Shown here: piece after piece, positions 55,406-63,300 of the stretch
Layout: the number at the start of each line of letters is the position of its first letter
Position numbering within the stretch: the stretch's first letter is position 1
From: Candidatus Bathyoplasma sp. NZ
GTDB taxonomy: Bacteria; Bacillota_I; Bacilli_A; MAG-NZ
Length of the DNA stretch: 64,000 bases
Assembly: GCA_013332095.1 (NCBI GenBank)
Contig: JABENI010000013.1
Location: forward strand, 1 to 64,000
Reading direction: 5' to 3'
The notes under the pieces: model-generated
The model's input: only the letters and a program-made list of their open reading frames with translations
Databases searched by the model: none
Told to the model about the DNA's origin: nothing
Position numbers and translations under genes: made by a program

Positions 55406-55789
55406 TCTTTTTCCTCACTTTTCATATTTATTATAGTCGTAAATTGTCTCACAGATAATTTAAAAAACTATACAAGGTTAATCTTATATGATTGTCTTAT
55501 ATTTAGAATGTGTCTATTTACTTGTAAATTGAATAAACCTATATTGACGTAACTTATTTTTTACCTGTATACAGGCTAACAGAGATTTAGTGTCTTTTCA
55601 ATATATTTATTTCTTTTTCTTCTTATTTTTTCTATAATTTTCTTATATTAAAGATATTATGCAAATAGGCAACCGTATAGAAATGTAAAGTGTCATGCCC
55701 TGGCATTTTACCGATTGCTGACTTAAAAATATAACAATATAATAGTTGTAAATAGGGAGTGATATATTTTTTATCCCTTTTATCTCTCT
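55406..55789. other. Intergenic region with decayed array DNA
   Basis: I see no gene. The stretch probably holds the promoter of the amino-acid transporter and the worn-out end of the small membrane-protein array. A 24-nt piece (55578-55601) recurs at 56382-56405 with one mismatch. Confidence 0.5.
55578..55601. repeat. 24-nt direct repeat, copy 1
   Basis: AACAGAGATTTAGTGTCTTT and the following TCAA recur at 56382-56405 with one mismatch. Both copies lie just 3' of array genes, which suggests an older duplication of a whole unit. Confidence 0.6.
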
Positions 55790-56060
55790 TCAATATTTAT
55801 TATATTTGGAAATAACCCCATACACAGCCACAATGACTTTTTCTCCTTCTTTTTCTTCTTTGTTTGCTTTTCTATTCTCTAATTCGTTCACATAAAGTAG
55901 CATTCCACAAAGTAGTACTCCACACAAACAGCCAGATAGAAACATCACCTTATCCGCAGTGTTATCAATTAATAAACTAAGGAATAATATTATCGTTAAT
56001 CCTACTAACCATGTACTTTTTTCATTTTTATACTCTTCTTTTTCTTTTTTGTTTCTTTCC
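55790..56060 (-). pseudogene. Small membrane-protein remnant of the array
   Basis: The frame reads STWLVGLTIILFLSLLIDNT, ADKVMFLSGCLCGVLLCGML and LYVNELENRKANKEEKEGEK to a TGA at 55790. It has two membrane helices and the charged tail typical of the array. No start codon with a ribosome site was found. Confidence 0.45.
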
Positions 56061-56381
56061 TATTTTCTAACCTCTTTTTATAAAATAGATGCCTAGATAA
56101 ACCATCCCTTGTAAAAAAATTTCTTATCTTATTAATTATTAGACTAACAAGAATACTACATTATACCAACACATATTTATTCTTATTTTCATTCTTTTCA
56201 TCTCACTGCTTATTTAATATAAGGCAAACATTCCACTTAAGAAGCAAAATAAAAAAATTCTATCCAAAATTAAATTTATACGATTTTTTATATTTTCCTT
56301 ATTAAATTGAGTAATTTTTAATTGCTTGTAAAATTTATAGTGTCTGAATTATTATAATTTATCCTTTACATCTATCTATGC

Positions 56382-56405
56382 AACAGAGATTTAGGGTCTT
56401 TTCAA
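56382..56405. repeat. 24-nt direct repeat, copy 2
   Basis: This is the partner of 55578-55601, located just after the stop of the 82-residue membrane protein. Confidence 0.6.
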
Positions 56406-56409
56406 GATG

Positions 56410-56658
56410 TTATTCTACTTCCTCTTTTTTCTTTTCTTTTATTTTTTCATTTTTTTTCTTTAATTTTTTTAAATGCAAAATTGTCATACCTACAACTAAA
56501 AAGATTAATACTATAATCCCATACTCATTTATAGCATATACTGTGAACCAAGCAATAATGTAAGCAAAATTTTTCAAATTTTCTCCCATATATCCAGTCA
56601 TTGCAAATATTTCAAGTATAAATAACATCAATAATAATCTTATTATCTTTTTTCTCAT
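56410..56658 (-). CDS. Small two-helix membrane protein of the array
   Basis: 82 residues. It starts at the TAATG junction with the broken gene before it. Helices lie near residues 5-22 and 28-62, followed by a very basic/acidic tail (LKKLKKKNEKIKEKKKEEVE). It differs in sequence from classes A, B and C but shares the size, tail and coupled start. No family is recognised. It is the last intact member of the array. Confidence 0.6.
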   Translation of the reverse strand: MRKKIIRLLLMLFILEIFAMTGYMGENLKNFAYIIAWFTVYAINEYGIIVLIFLVVGMTILHLKKLKKKNEKIKEKKKEEVE

Positions 56659-56879
56659 TATTCTCCTTCCTTATTTTTTTCTTTATTATTTTTCATTCTA
56701 CTTCCTAACTTTTTCAAGTTATAAAATATCATCCAAGGTATCTAAGGCAAACAACCAAGTAAAAATACAGATACAAAGTTAACATCAAGTTTTAGGGTTG
56801 TTAATATTGTTTCAACTACTGCACCAATTAGTGCTAATATTAATATTCCTATTACTATCATTAGTGTGGTGATTTCCAC
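56658..56879 (-). pseudogene. Class-C-like array member with premature stop
   Basis: From a GTG at 56879 the frame reads VEITTLMIVIGILILALIGA, VVETILTTLKLDVNFVSVFL, LGCLP, then TAG/TAA-type stop, then IPWMIFYNLKKLGSRMKNNK to TAA at 56658. The layout helix-LKLDVNF-helix-charged tail matches the C class (compare FLKIDPIWFGFVFSYLSWVL). The next gene's ATG overlaps the final stop as TAATG. Confidence 0.5.
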
Positions 56880-56884
56880 TTTTT

Positions 56885-57103
56885 TTATTTTTCTTCTTTT
56901 TCTTTTTTGGTTTCTTTTCTGTTCTCTAACCTCTTTATATAAAGTAGATAACTAGACAAAATTACAGTAATAAACAGACTCAATAATACAAAAAAATAAC
57001 TTAATATCTTGTTACCTTATATGACTGATATTATCGTCAGTGGTAATAATAGTGCCAGTATTCCCATTAATAATGGTAATATAGCTATTTTCTTTTTCTT
57101 CAT
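56885..57103 (-). pseudogene. Class-B-like array member with premature stop
   Basis: It starts at the TAATG junction after the gene at 57103-57339. It reads MKKKKIAILPLLMGILALLL, PLTIISVI, a TAA stop, GNKILSYFFVLLSLFITVIL and SSYLLYIKRLENRKETKKEK. It is like the class-B proteins (KVFRLLMGVLMLL..., GNMRLLNFCLPL) apart from the stop, which replaces the Tyr of their IYGN motif (ATATAA for ATATAT-type codons). Confidence 0.6.
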
Positions 57104-57339
57104 TACTCTTCATTTCCTTCTTTGTTTTTTAAACTACTTCTCCTAAGTAGTTTAAGTAGTATAATTAATATAACATTAGATATAGAAAAAAATATACAAA
57201 AATAAATAAATATGTCATCAATCTTACCATTTTCTATACCAAACAAGAATAGTATTATTCGCAATATTATCATTATTAGTAGTAATACTGTTATCAGTGA
57301 TACTGCTATCTTTACTCTATTAATACTCACTTTTTTCAT
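57103..57339 (-). CDS. Class-A small membrane protein
   Basis: 78 residues: a basic start (MKKVSINRVKI), two membrane helices separated by FGIENGKIDDIFIYFCIFFS, and a charged tail (RRSSLKNKEGNEE). It is a diverged member of the class with MSIRR starts at 57774 and 59602. It overlaps the class-B gene upstream by 4 nt (ATGA) and the broken one downstream by TAATG. Function unknown; perhaps part of a membrane complex, given the repeated coupled sets. Confidence 0.65.
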   Translation of the reverse strand: MKKVSINRVKIAVSLITVLLLIMIILRIILFLFGIENGKIDDIFIYFCIFFSISNVILIILLKLLRRSSLKNKEGNEE

Positions 57340-57557
57340 TTTTCTTCCTCTTTTTTCTCTTCTTTGTTTTTTATTCTACTTCCTAAGTATCCAAGCAATA
57401 TTAAATACCAAAACAGGCCCAATGGTAGACAAAAACGAATAAATATTTTGTTATTACCATATATTGCTGCTATTATCGTCAGTATTCCTGTTAATAACAT
57501 CAGTACTCCTATTAATAATTGGAATACTGCATTCTTTTTTTCTTCATTGCTCTTCAT
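57336..57557 (-). CDS. Class-B small membrane protein with displaced start
   Basis: 73 residues with two helices (LLIGVLMLLTGILTIIAAIY; FCLPLGLFWYLILLGYLG) and a tail SRIKNKEEKKEEEK. It is close to the protein at 59157. In that paralogue the ATG overlaps the stop of the gene before it as ATGA. Here an extra A in the run after that ATG would break the frame, and an upstream ATG in the other frame (MKSNEEKKNAVF, 14-nt overlap) restores it. Confidence 0.65.
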   Translation of the reverse strand: MKSNEEKKNAVFQLLIGVLMLLTGILTIIAAIYGNNKIFIRFCLPLGLFWYLILLGYLGSRIKNKEEKKEEEK

Positions 57558-57774
57558 TTCCTTCTTTCTTTTTATAATACTTCTCTAGTAGTTTAAATAA
57601 TATTATCAATGTACAATTAAATAAAGAAACAAATAAACCAAGACAAATAAGTATGTTATTAATATTATCAATTTCTATATCAAACAAGAATAATATTAGC
57701 GGAAATAGTACCAATATTAGTAGTGATATTGTTATTAGTATTGCTACTACTATCCTTACTCTCCTAATACTCAT
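57544..57774 (-). CDS. Class-A small membrane protein
   Basis: 76 residues, MSIRRVRIVVAILITISLLI, then LVLFPLILFLFDIEIDNINN and a second helix ending LFKLLEKYYKKKEGNEEQ. It is nearly the same as the protein at 59372-59602 (about nine of ten residues match), so a block of the array was duplicated recently. The ribosome site GAGG lies in the tail of the preceding class-C gene, where that gene's original stop would form ATGA with this start. Confidence 0.7.
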   Translation of the reverse strand: MSIRRVRIVVAILITISLLILVLFPLILFLFDIEIDNINNILICLGLFVSLFNCTLIILFKLLEKYYKKKEGNEEQ

Positions 57775-57817
57775 TTTTCTTCCTCTTCTTCAAAATCTCC
57801 AAATAATATTGATTCTT

Positions 57818-58417
57818 CTACTTTTGCTCCGCTCTTTTTTTTTTCATTCCAATCTCTAACTTATCTAAGGAATAAAATAACCCCAAAGACAAATAACCAA
57901 ATACAAATCCTAACCAGAAACCATGATCAATTTCTAGGACTGTTGCTGCTACATAATATAATGCGAATAGCCCTATTATTATTATATTAGTATATACTAC
58001 TTTCTTTATTATTTCTATTCTTTCTCTTTTTTCTATTTCTTCTTTTTTTTCTTTGTTTTTTATTCTATTTCCTAAGTAAACAAAGATCATCCAAACTAAA
58101 TAAGCAAATGCAAAACCGAACCAGAAACCGGAATCAATTTTTAGGAGTGTTGCTATTACACAATATAATAAAAGTTGTCCTAATGCTAATGTCTTTACTA
58201 TCCATACATGTGATTTTTTCATTTTCTCTTCTTTTTCCTTCTTGGTTTTCATTCCAAATACTCCACATACTCCACCGCAAAAAAATATTATCAAAAACAA
58301 ATAATCATCTACAATTATGACAAATTTGTCGGGTACAAATGATATTGCTGCACCTAATAATGATAATATTACTATTCCTATCATTATCATTAGTGTGATG
58401 ATGCCCACTATTTTCAT
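57818..58417 (-). CDS. Class-C membrane protein, C terminus frameshifted at A10 tract
   Basis: 199 residues with about six hydrophobic segments in pairs; each pair carries L-x-I-D-x-G-F-W-x-G-F (LKIDSGFWFGFAFAYLVWMI; LEIDHGFWLGFVFGYLSLGL), followed by NRIKNKEKKEE-type charged stretches. The last residues (GMKKKRAEQK) come from a run of ten A on the coding strand (57835-57844). With eleven A the frame would run on through GAKVEESILFGDFEEEEK to the ATGA junction with the next gene, as in the paralogue at 58414. The start overlaps that gene by ATGA. Confidence 0.65.
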   Translation of the reverse strand: MKIVGIITLMIMIGIVILSLLGAAISFVPDKFVIIVDDYLFLIIFFCGGVCGVFGMKTKKEKEEKMKKSHVWIVKTLALGQLLLYCVIATLLKIDSGFWFGFAFAYLVWMIFVYLGNRIKNKEKKEEIEKRERIEIIKKVVYTNIIIIGLFALYYVAATVLEIDHGFWLGFVFGYLSLGLFYSLDKLEIGMKKKRAEQK

Positions 58418-59160
58418 TTTTCTTCCTCTTCTTCAAAATGTTCAAATAATGTTGATTTTTCTGCTTTTGCTGTATTTTCTTCTTTGTTTTTCATTCCAGG
58501 TAATAACAACACCCAAGATAAATAACTAAACACAAATCCAAACCAAATAGGATCAATTTTTAAGAATCTTTCTAATAGAGTATATAATCCGATTAACCCT
58601 ATCATTATTATATTATCAGACACTAATTTCTTTATTTTTTCTATTTCTTCTTTTTCTTCTTTTTCTTCTTTTTCTTCGTTTTCTTGTTCCTCTTCTTTTT
58701 CTCCTTCCTCTTCTTTTTCTCCTTCCTCTTCTTTTTCTCCTTCCTCTTCTTTATTTTTTATTCCAAATATTGATTTCTTTAAGTAAAAAAATATTATCAA
58801 AGCTAAATAACCAAATGCAAATCCGTACCAGAAATTAGCATCAATTGTTATGTATGTTTTTATTACGCTATATAATCCGAACAGTCCTAATAATACTATT
58901 GTTTTTATTATCCTAATATGTACATTTTTCTTTTTTCCTTCTTCCTCTTCTTTTGCTTCTTTGTTTTTTATTCCAAATACTGACTCCTTTAAATAAAAAA
59001 ATATCATCAAAGCCAAACAACTAAATAGAATTACGTTCCAATAGCTTGCAAATTTATTGAGTTTGAATTCTGCTATTGTATATAGTAACGTTATTATTCC
59101 TACTGCTGATAATCCTATTGCAATTGCTATCCTCAATATAATAAAGATCATTTTTTTCAT
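58414..59160 (-). CDS. Class-C membrane protein with acidic repeat
   Basis: 248 residues. There are three helix-pair units: residues 5-60, 85-130 (VLLGLFGLYSVIKTYITIDA, NFWYGFAFGYLALIIFFYLK) and about 180-225 (IMIGLIGLYTLLERFLKIDP, IWFGFVFSYLSWVLLLPG). Between units two and three, residues 138-174 are nearly all Glu and Lys with an EEEGEK repeat. The C-terminal tail is STLFEHFEEEEEK, and its stop overlaps the next ATG as ATGA. The start overlaps class B upstream by 4 nt. No known family is recognised. Confidence 0.7.
   Translation of the reverse strand: MKKMIFIILRIAIAIGLSAVGIITLLYTIAEFKLNKFASYWNVILFSCLALMIFFYLKESVFGIKNKEAKEEEEGKKKNVHIRIIKTIVLLGLFGLYSVIKTYITIDANFWYGFAFGYLALIIFFYLKKSIFGIKNKEEEGEKEEEGEKEEEGEKEEEQENEEKEEKEEKEEIEKIKKLVSDNIIMIGLIGLYTLLERFLKIDPIWFGFVFSYLSWVLLLPGMKNKEENTAKAEKSTLFEHFEEEEEK
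58687..58752 (-). repeat. 18-nt tandem repeat (3.6 copies) coding EEEGEK
   Basis: The unit TTCCTCTTCTTTTTCTCC (plus strand) is repeated perfectly at 58687, 58705 and 58723, with a partial fourth at 58741. It encodes GEKEEE on the minus strand. Since 18 is a multiple of three, copy-number change would alter length without breaking the frame. Confidence 0.85.
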
Positions 59161-59375
59161 TTTTCCGATTCCTTTTCTTCCTTCTTGTTTTTTGTTCTAC
59201 TTCCTAGGTATCCAAGCGTTATTAAATTACAAAAAATGCTCAATGGTAAACAAAAATTCAATAATCTCATGTTACCATATATTCCTGCTATTATTGCTAT
59301 TATCAGAAGTATTACAATTAATAGCATCAGTACTCCCATTAATAATCGGAATACTTTTATTCTCTTTTTCTTCAT
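59157..59375 (-). CDS. Class-B small membrane protein
   Basis: 72 residues: MKKKRIKVFRLLMGVLMLLI start, two helices, an IYGNMRLLNFCLPLSIFCNL middle and an LGYLGSRTKNKKEEKESEK tail. It overlaps both neighbours by 4 nt (ATGA at start and stop). The paralogue is at 57336-57557. Function unknown. Confidence 0.7.
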   Translation of the reverse strand: MKKKRIKVFRLLMGVLMLLIVILLIIAIIAGIYGNMRLLNFCLPLSIFCNLITLGYLGSRTKNKKEEKESEK

Positions 59376-59602
59376 TGCTCTTCATTCTCTTCTTTCTTTT
59401 TATAATACTTCTCTAGTACTTTAAGTAGTATTATCAATGTACAATTAAATAAAGCAAAAAATATCCCAAGGCAAATAAATATGTCGTTAATATTATCAAT
59501 TTCTATATCAAACAAGAGTAATATGAGCGGAAATAGTACCATTACTAGTAGTGATACTGTTATTAGTAGTGCTACTACTATCTTTGCTCTCCTAATACTC
59601 AT
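59372..59602 (-). CDS. Class-A small membrane protein
   Basis: 76 residues, MSIRRAKIVVALLITVSLLV, MVLFPLILLLFDIEIDNIND, then a second helix and KVLEKYYKKKEENEEQ. The GAGG ribosome site lies inside the tail of the class-C gene before it. Its stop (CAATGA) overlaps the class-B start. The paralogue at 57544-57774 is nearly the same. Confidence 0.7.
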   Translation of the reverse strand: MSIRRAKIVVALLITVSLLVMVLFPLILLLFDIEIDNINDIFICLGIFFALFNCTLIILLKVLEKYYKKKEENEEQ

Positions 59603-59654
59603 TTTTCTTCCTCTTCTTCAAAATTTCCAAATAATATTGATTCTTCTACTTTTG

Positions 59655-60049
59655 CTATGTTTTTTTCTTTGTTTTTCTTCTGAAATATAACTTATCTGAT
59701 TTAAATATCACAAGTAATAAACCATAAAATACAATTTTGAACCAGAATTTATCATCAATTTTTAGTAATGTTCCTACTGCACCGTATAATGTGTATAGCC
59801 CTAATCCTACTATTGTTTTCATTATCTTAACGTGTACTTTTTTCTTTTTTCCTTCTTTGTTTTTTATTCCAAATAATAAATACTTTAAGCAAAAAAATAT
59901 CATCAAAACTAAACAACAAACTACAATTACTCTCCCATAACTTACAAATTCATTGAATACAAATGATATTGTTACACCAATTACTAATGATATTCCTAAT
60001 GCTAATAATATTATTAGTACTATTTTTATTGCTATTACTAAAAAGACAT
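59655..60049 (-). pseudogene. Class-C array member, frameshifted at both ends
   Basis: The ATG at 60049 (AAGGAT upstream) reads MSF and then a stop; with one more T the frame would run on as LVIAIKIVLIILLALGISLV, FNEFVSYGRVIVVCCLVLMI, then FGIKNKEGKKKKVHVKIMKT, LYTLYGAVGTLLKIDDKFWF. Near the end a second shift replaces the expected NKEKNIAKVEESILFGNFEE with KTKKKT and a stop. It is the first gene of the array on this strand. Sequence error or slippage at short runs are alternatives to true decay. Confidence 0.65.
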
Positions 60050-60083
60050 TTTTCTTTTTTTATCCTTATTATATAATCTCTTA

Positions 60084-60089
60084 ATTATA
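60084..60089 (-). promoter_or_regulatory. Candidate -10 of the array promoter
   Basis: TATAAT in the context ATGTTATAATTAA on the minus strand lies about 35 nt upstream of the first array gene. No convincing -35 at 16-18 nt was found, so this is a weak call. Confidence 0.35.
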
Positions 60090-60175
60090 ACATAATTAAA
60101 TATTTTCATCTTTTTTGTAAAAAATCTGCCTAAACGTTTATAAATTTATTTATCCTTAATTTAGGATTCGCTTAT

Positions 60176-60205
60176 AAAACAATTTTTTAATTAGCAAAAT
60201 TGTTT
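60176..60205 (-). terminator. Terminator after lpdA
   Basis: On the minus strand AAACAATTTT and AAAATTGTTT form a 10-bp stem around GCTAATTAA-type loop bases, with a T run at its end. It is placed about 8 nt past the lpdA stop. Confidence 0.75.
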
Positions 60206-60212
60206 CTCTTTC

Positions 60213-61595
60213 TTATTTTGTTAACCAATGAATTGGACCATCTATTAAGCCATGAGCTGCTTCTTGCAACGCTTCTGAAATCGTTGGATGTGGATGAATA
60301 GTAGCAGCTAAATCTTCTGCTGTTGCTTTCATGTTCATCGCTAAGGCAATTTCCGCAATCATATCAGTTGCTCTTGGACCGATAATATGTCCTCCTAAAA
60401 TTTGGTTATCTGCTTTTGCACTAATTAATTTAACCAAACCAACACCGTTGTTTTCAATGATTGATTTTCCGTTACTTCTAAGTGGTATTACACTAACTTT
60501 ATAATCAATTCCGTTAGCTTTTGCTTGTTCTTCAGTAATTCCTACTGAAGCAATTTCTGGACTAGTGTAAATACATGCTGGCACGATATCACCATTATAG
60601 TGTCCTTTTATCCCCATAATACCCTCTACTACGTAAATACCTTGGGCACTCGCTGCATGCGCTAACATATTTTTTCTATTTAGATCTCCGATAGCATAGA
60701 CATTGGGAACGTTTGTTAAAAACTTTTGGTCAACGATTGGCGTTCCTCTATCAGTTTTAATACCTGCTTCTTCTAATCCTAAATTTGCAACTAACGGTCT
60801 TCTTCCAACACTAATTAAAACTTTTTCCGCTGAAATTTCAACTTCTTCACCGTTTACGCTAACTACCGAAACTAAACCAATGTCGGTTTTTTTAATTTCT
60901 TTTAATCCTGAACTTGTTAAAATTTTAATTCCTGATTTAACTAATATCGGTTCAATAATTTTTACAATATCTTGGTCAACAGTAGGTAAAATTTGCTCTG
61001 CTAATTCTACAATTGTTATTTTAGTTCCTAAAGCCGCATAAATTTGGGCAAATTCCACCCCAATTACTCCGCCACCGATTATAACCATTGATTCAGGAAC
61101 TTCTTTTAGTACTAATCCTGCAGTACTATCAATAACACCCTCTAAATCAGCACCCGTAAGAGGCAAAACTACCGGTTCACTACCAGTTGCAATAACTAAG
61201 GCATCTCCTTTGTAACTTTCACCATCGCAAATAACTTCACCATTTTTCCCAACAGTGGCAAATTTGTTGATTAAAGTTACTCCGTTTCCTTTTAACAACG
61301 CTTTTACTCCACCTACTAATTGTCTGACAACTCTATCTCTTCTTTTCCCTAAAATTGTCCAATCAACTTTTGCCTTTTCCACAAATAAACCAACACTTTC
61401 TTGGCTCTTTAAATGACTAAACATCTCTGTAGTATGCAGTAGTACTTTGGTGGGAATACAACCTCTATTTAAACAGGTTCCTCCTACTTTATCGTTTTCA
61501 AATAAAGTTACATTAGCACCGAGTTGAGCTGCTCTAATCGCTGCTACATATCCTCCTGGTCCTCCACCTATTATTAATATTTCTTTTTTATTCAT
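60213..61595 (-). CDS. lpdA: Dihydrolipoamide dehydrogenase
   Basis: 460 residues without a lipoyl domain. The FAD site is IIGGGPGGYVAAIRAAQLGA, the redox disulphide is Cys41/Cys46 in GGTCLNRGCIPTKVLL, NAD binding is MVIIGGGVIGVEFAQIYAAL, and the C-terminal active-site His-Glu is in TIHPHPTISEALQEA. It regenerates lipoamide in pyruvate dehydrogenase, 2-oxoacid dehydrogenase or glycine cleavage. It is a single gene here, with no E1/E2 partners in the window, and has its own terminator. The ATG follows CAGGAGAG. Confidence 0.95.
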   Translation of the reverse strand: MNKKEILIIGGGPGGYVAAIRAAQLGANVTLFENDKVGGTCLNRGCIPTKVLLHTTEMFSHLKSQESVGLFVEKAKVDWTILGKRRDRVVRQLVGGVKALLKGNGVTLINKFATVGKNGEVICDGESYKGDALVIATGSEPVVLPLTGADLEGVIDSTAGLVLKEVPESMVIIGGGVIGVEFAQIYAALGTKITIVELAEQILPTVDQDIVKIIEPILVKSGIKILTSSGLKEIKKTDIGLVSVVSVNGEEVEISAEKVLISVGRRPLVANLGLEEAGIKTDRGTPIVDQKFLTNVPNVYAIGDLNRKNMLAHAASAQGIYVVEGIMGIKGHYNGDIVPACIYTSPEIASVGITEEQAKANGIDYKVSVIPLRSNGKSIIENNGVGLVKLISAKADNQILGGHIIGPRATDMIAEIALAMNMKATAEDLAATIHPHPTISEALQEAAHGLIDGPIHWLTK

Positions 61596-61870
61596 TTTTT
61601 TCTCTCCTGTTATCTAAAAGTTTTTTTACAATTAAATTCTCTTCATTATCTCATAAATCGACATAAATATATAGTATTTTTAATTTTTTGTCGAGTAGTA
61701 TTACTGGATAGAAGTGAAATGGAATTCTTTTTTTTATTTTAACAATCTAACTAAAATTTATCTGATTTATTAAATTTCTTGATATTTTGTCATCTTTAGA
61801 TTATTTTTTTATGTACATATAATGCTTAATCAAAAATTCTATCAATAATATATATTATTTTCACCTTTAA
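61596..61870. other. Divergent intergenic region lpdA / DUF2975 gene
   Basis: About 275 nt of AT-rich DNA with no gene seen. It presumably carries the lpdA promoter. The right-hand part, with the palindrome and promoter, is listed separately. Confidence 0.4.
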
Positions 61871-61907
61871 CAATAATAAATTATCGTAAAACGATAATTT
61901 ATTATTG
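61871..61907. promoter_or_regulatory. Perfect 17-bp palindrome, probable operator
   Basis: CAATAATAAATTATCGT, an AAA spacer and ACGATAATTTATTATTG are exact inverted repeats. The core TTATCGTAAAACGATAA has the look of a dimeric regulator site. It ends inside the -35 box of the promoter for the DUF2975/YozG-like pair, so binding would block RNA polymerase. The regulator encoded by the same operon is the natural candidate. Confidence 0.7.
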
Positions 61908-61933
61908 CACTACGTTATAAACTGTGTTAAAAT
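61905..61933 (+). promoter_or_regulatory. Promoter of the DUF2975/YozG-like operon
   Basis: TTGCAC (61905-61910) and TAAAAT (61928-61933) have exactly 17 nt between them and lie 40 nt before the ATG, with AGGAGG at 61961-61966. The palindrome overlaps the -35 box. Confidence 0.65.
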
Positions 61934-61973
61934 AATAATATAACATTTAAAATAATAAATAGGAGGTAGAATA

Positions 61974-62570
61974 ATGAAAATTAATGATTATTCAAAAAAG
62001 ATTAAAATGTTATCAAAAATAGTTTATGGAGTGTATATTTTTCAGATAGGAATATTAGTTATTTCAACAATACTGTTCTTAATATTTTTCAATAAAAACT
62101 TATTTGAAATTATTAACAACGATAATATTAGACTTACCATCCTTGCTCCCGGAAATTTCATTGTCCCCAAGTTTGAAAATATTGATATCGAAAGTTTTAA
62201 AAACTATACATTTGGAAAAACATTTGCCCCATTATTTGCTTTACAAATGATTAGTGGCTTTTTATCAATAGCAATTACTAAAATTATTTATATAATTTTA
62301 AGAGACATGTCAGCTAAAAATGTATTTACAATAAAAAATTCAAACTACATAAAATACATTGGTTTTATCATAATTTTCTACAGTACAATCATAAATATGT
62401 TAACTGGTATATTCTTAAGTCAAATCATTGCTAAATTAAACTTAAATACGTATGGTGTCTTAATTAACATTAATATGTATATGCTAGGAATTGCTCTGAT
62501 AATAATTTTGGTGTCACATATATTTAAATACGGTTCATTCTTACAAGATGAGCATGATCACACAGTTTAG
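61974..62570 (+). CDS. DUF2975-family membrane protein (YoaS-like)
   Basis: 198 residues with four membrane helices: near 20-40, 85-110 (LFALQMISGFLSIAITKIIY), 125-148 and 165-185. The conserved DUF2975 region after helix two, LRDMSAKNVFTIKNSNYIKY, is clear. The C terminus is short and acidic (LQDEHDHTV). Such proteins are almost always followed by a YozG-type XRE gene, as here. Their job is unknown; a role with the regulator in sensing a membrane condition is often assumed. Confidence 0.85.
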   Translation: MKINDYSKKIKMLSKIVYGVYIFQIGILVISTILFLIFFNKNLFEIINNDNIRLTILAPGNFIVPKFENIDIESFKNYTFGKTFAPLFALQMISGFLSIAITKIIYIILRDMSAKNVFTIKNSNYIKYIGFIIIFYSTIINMLTGIFLSQIIAKLNLNTYGVLININMYMLGIALIIILVSHIFKYGSFLQDEHDHTV

Positions 62571-62580
62571 CTAAATTAAT

Positions 62581-62799
62581 ATGGCAATTATAATTAGACT
62601 TGATAGAGTATTAGCTGATAGAAAGATGTCGCTAAAAGAATTATCAGAAAAAGTTGGTATTACAAATGTAAATTTATCAAATTTAAAAACTGGAAAAGTT
62701 AGAGCAATTAAGTTAGAAACATTAAATTCAATATGTAATGTTTTAAAATGTACTCCTGGGGATATTTTAGAGTACTCCGATGTATCCATAAATGATTAA
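62581..62799 (+). CDS. YozG-type XRE regulator
   Basis: 72 residues: MAIIIRLDRVLADRKMSLKE, LSEKVGITNVNLSNLKTGKV and LNSICNVLKCTPGDILEY. The pattern I-x-x-N/R-L-D-x-x-L-x-x-R-x-M-S and C-K-C-x-P-G-D-I-L-E-Y is that of the YozG family, here with CNVLKCTPGDILEY. It starts 10 nt after the DUF2975 stop with no good ribosome site, so translation may be coupled. It is likely to bind the palindrome upstream. Confidence 0.92.
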   Translation: MAIIIRLDRVLADRKMSLKELSEKVGITNVNLSNLKTGKVRAIKLETLNSICNVLKCTPGDILEYSDVSIND

Positions 62800-63300
62800 C
62801 AATATTTTAATTAGACAAAATTTACTTTTTAGTTGATAAGTATGTGTGAGTTTAAATAATTTTGAATAAAATTAAAAAATGAATTGATGAAAATAAGAAA
62901 TATTAGTTATTACGAGTTATCAGGTATTATTGATAATTCGTTTTTTATTTACTTCACTTTTTGGGACAAACTTAATTTTCAGTTGTTCTAAACTAATGTT
63001 ATCTTTTGCTTTTTAAATTTGCCCTTGTGTTTTTATATTTTACGCTTGATTTTCTCTTTTTTATTTATTTTAAGATGTCTAATTAAAATTCCCAACTACA
63101 ACAGCCTACCTAAAAGTTTATCAATTATAGTAGAGTTAAAAAAGCAAAGGATTTAAACCTTTTATTTTTTAATATTTAAATGGATTATGTATTAAAAAAG
63201 ACTGCTGAATTGATTAAAATTTTTTCCTATTTTTGCAGTCAGTTGAATTAATAACTATTTATTGTTAAAATTAGATAAGAGTTACAAGTGGGTGGTATTT
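62800..63300. other. Intergenic region, terminators only
   Basis: Besides the operon terminator at 62912-62951 there is a weaker hairpin (AAAGG, ATTTAAA, CCTTT followed by TATTTTTT near 63147-63172). ACTGC at about 63202 can pair with GCAGT at about 63235. No gene is seen. The region leads into yidD. Confidence 0.45.
62912..62951 (+). terminator. Terminator of the DUF2975/YozG-like operon
   Basis: ACGAGTTATCA and TGATAATTCGT form an 11-bp stem (one G-T pair) with an 8-nt loop, followed by TTTTTATTTA. It lies about 110 nt after the regulator's stop. Confidence 0.85.

Noticed and set aside
57212-59940. Many plus-strand Ile/Leu/Ser-rich frames opposite the small membrane-protein array
   Set aside because: They lack ribosome sites and mirror the coding strand's Asn/Ile/Lys-rich codons; the ATGA-linked minus-strand set explains the region.
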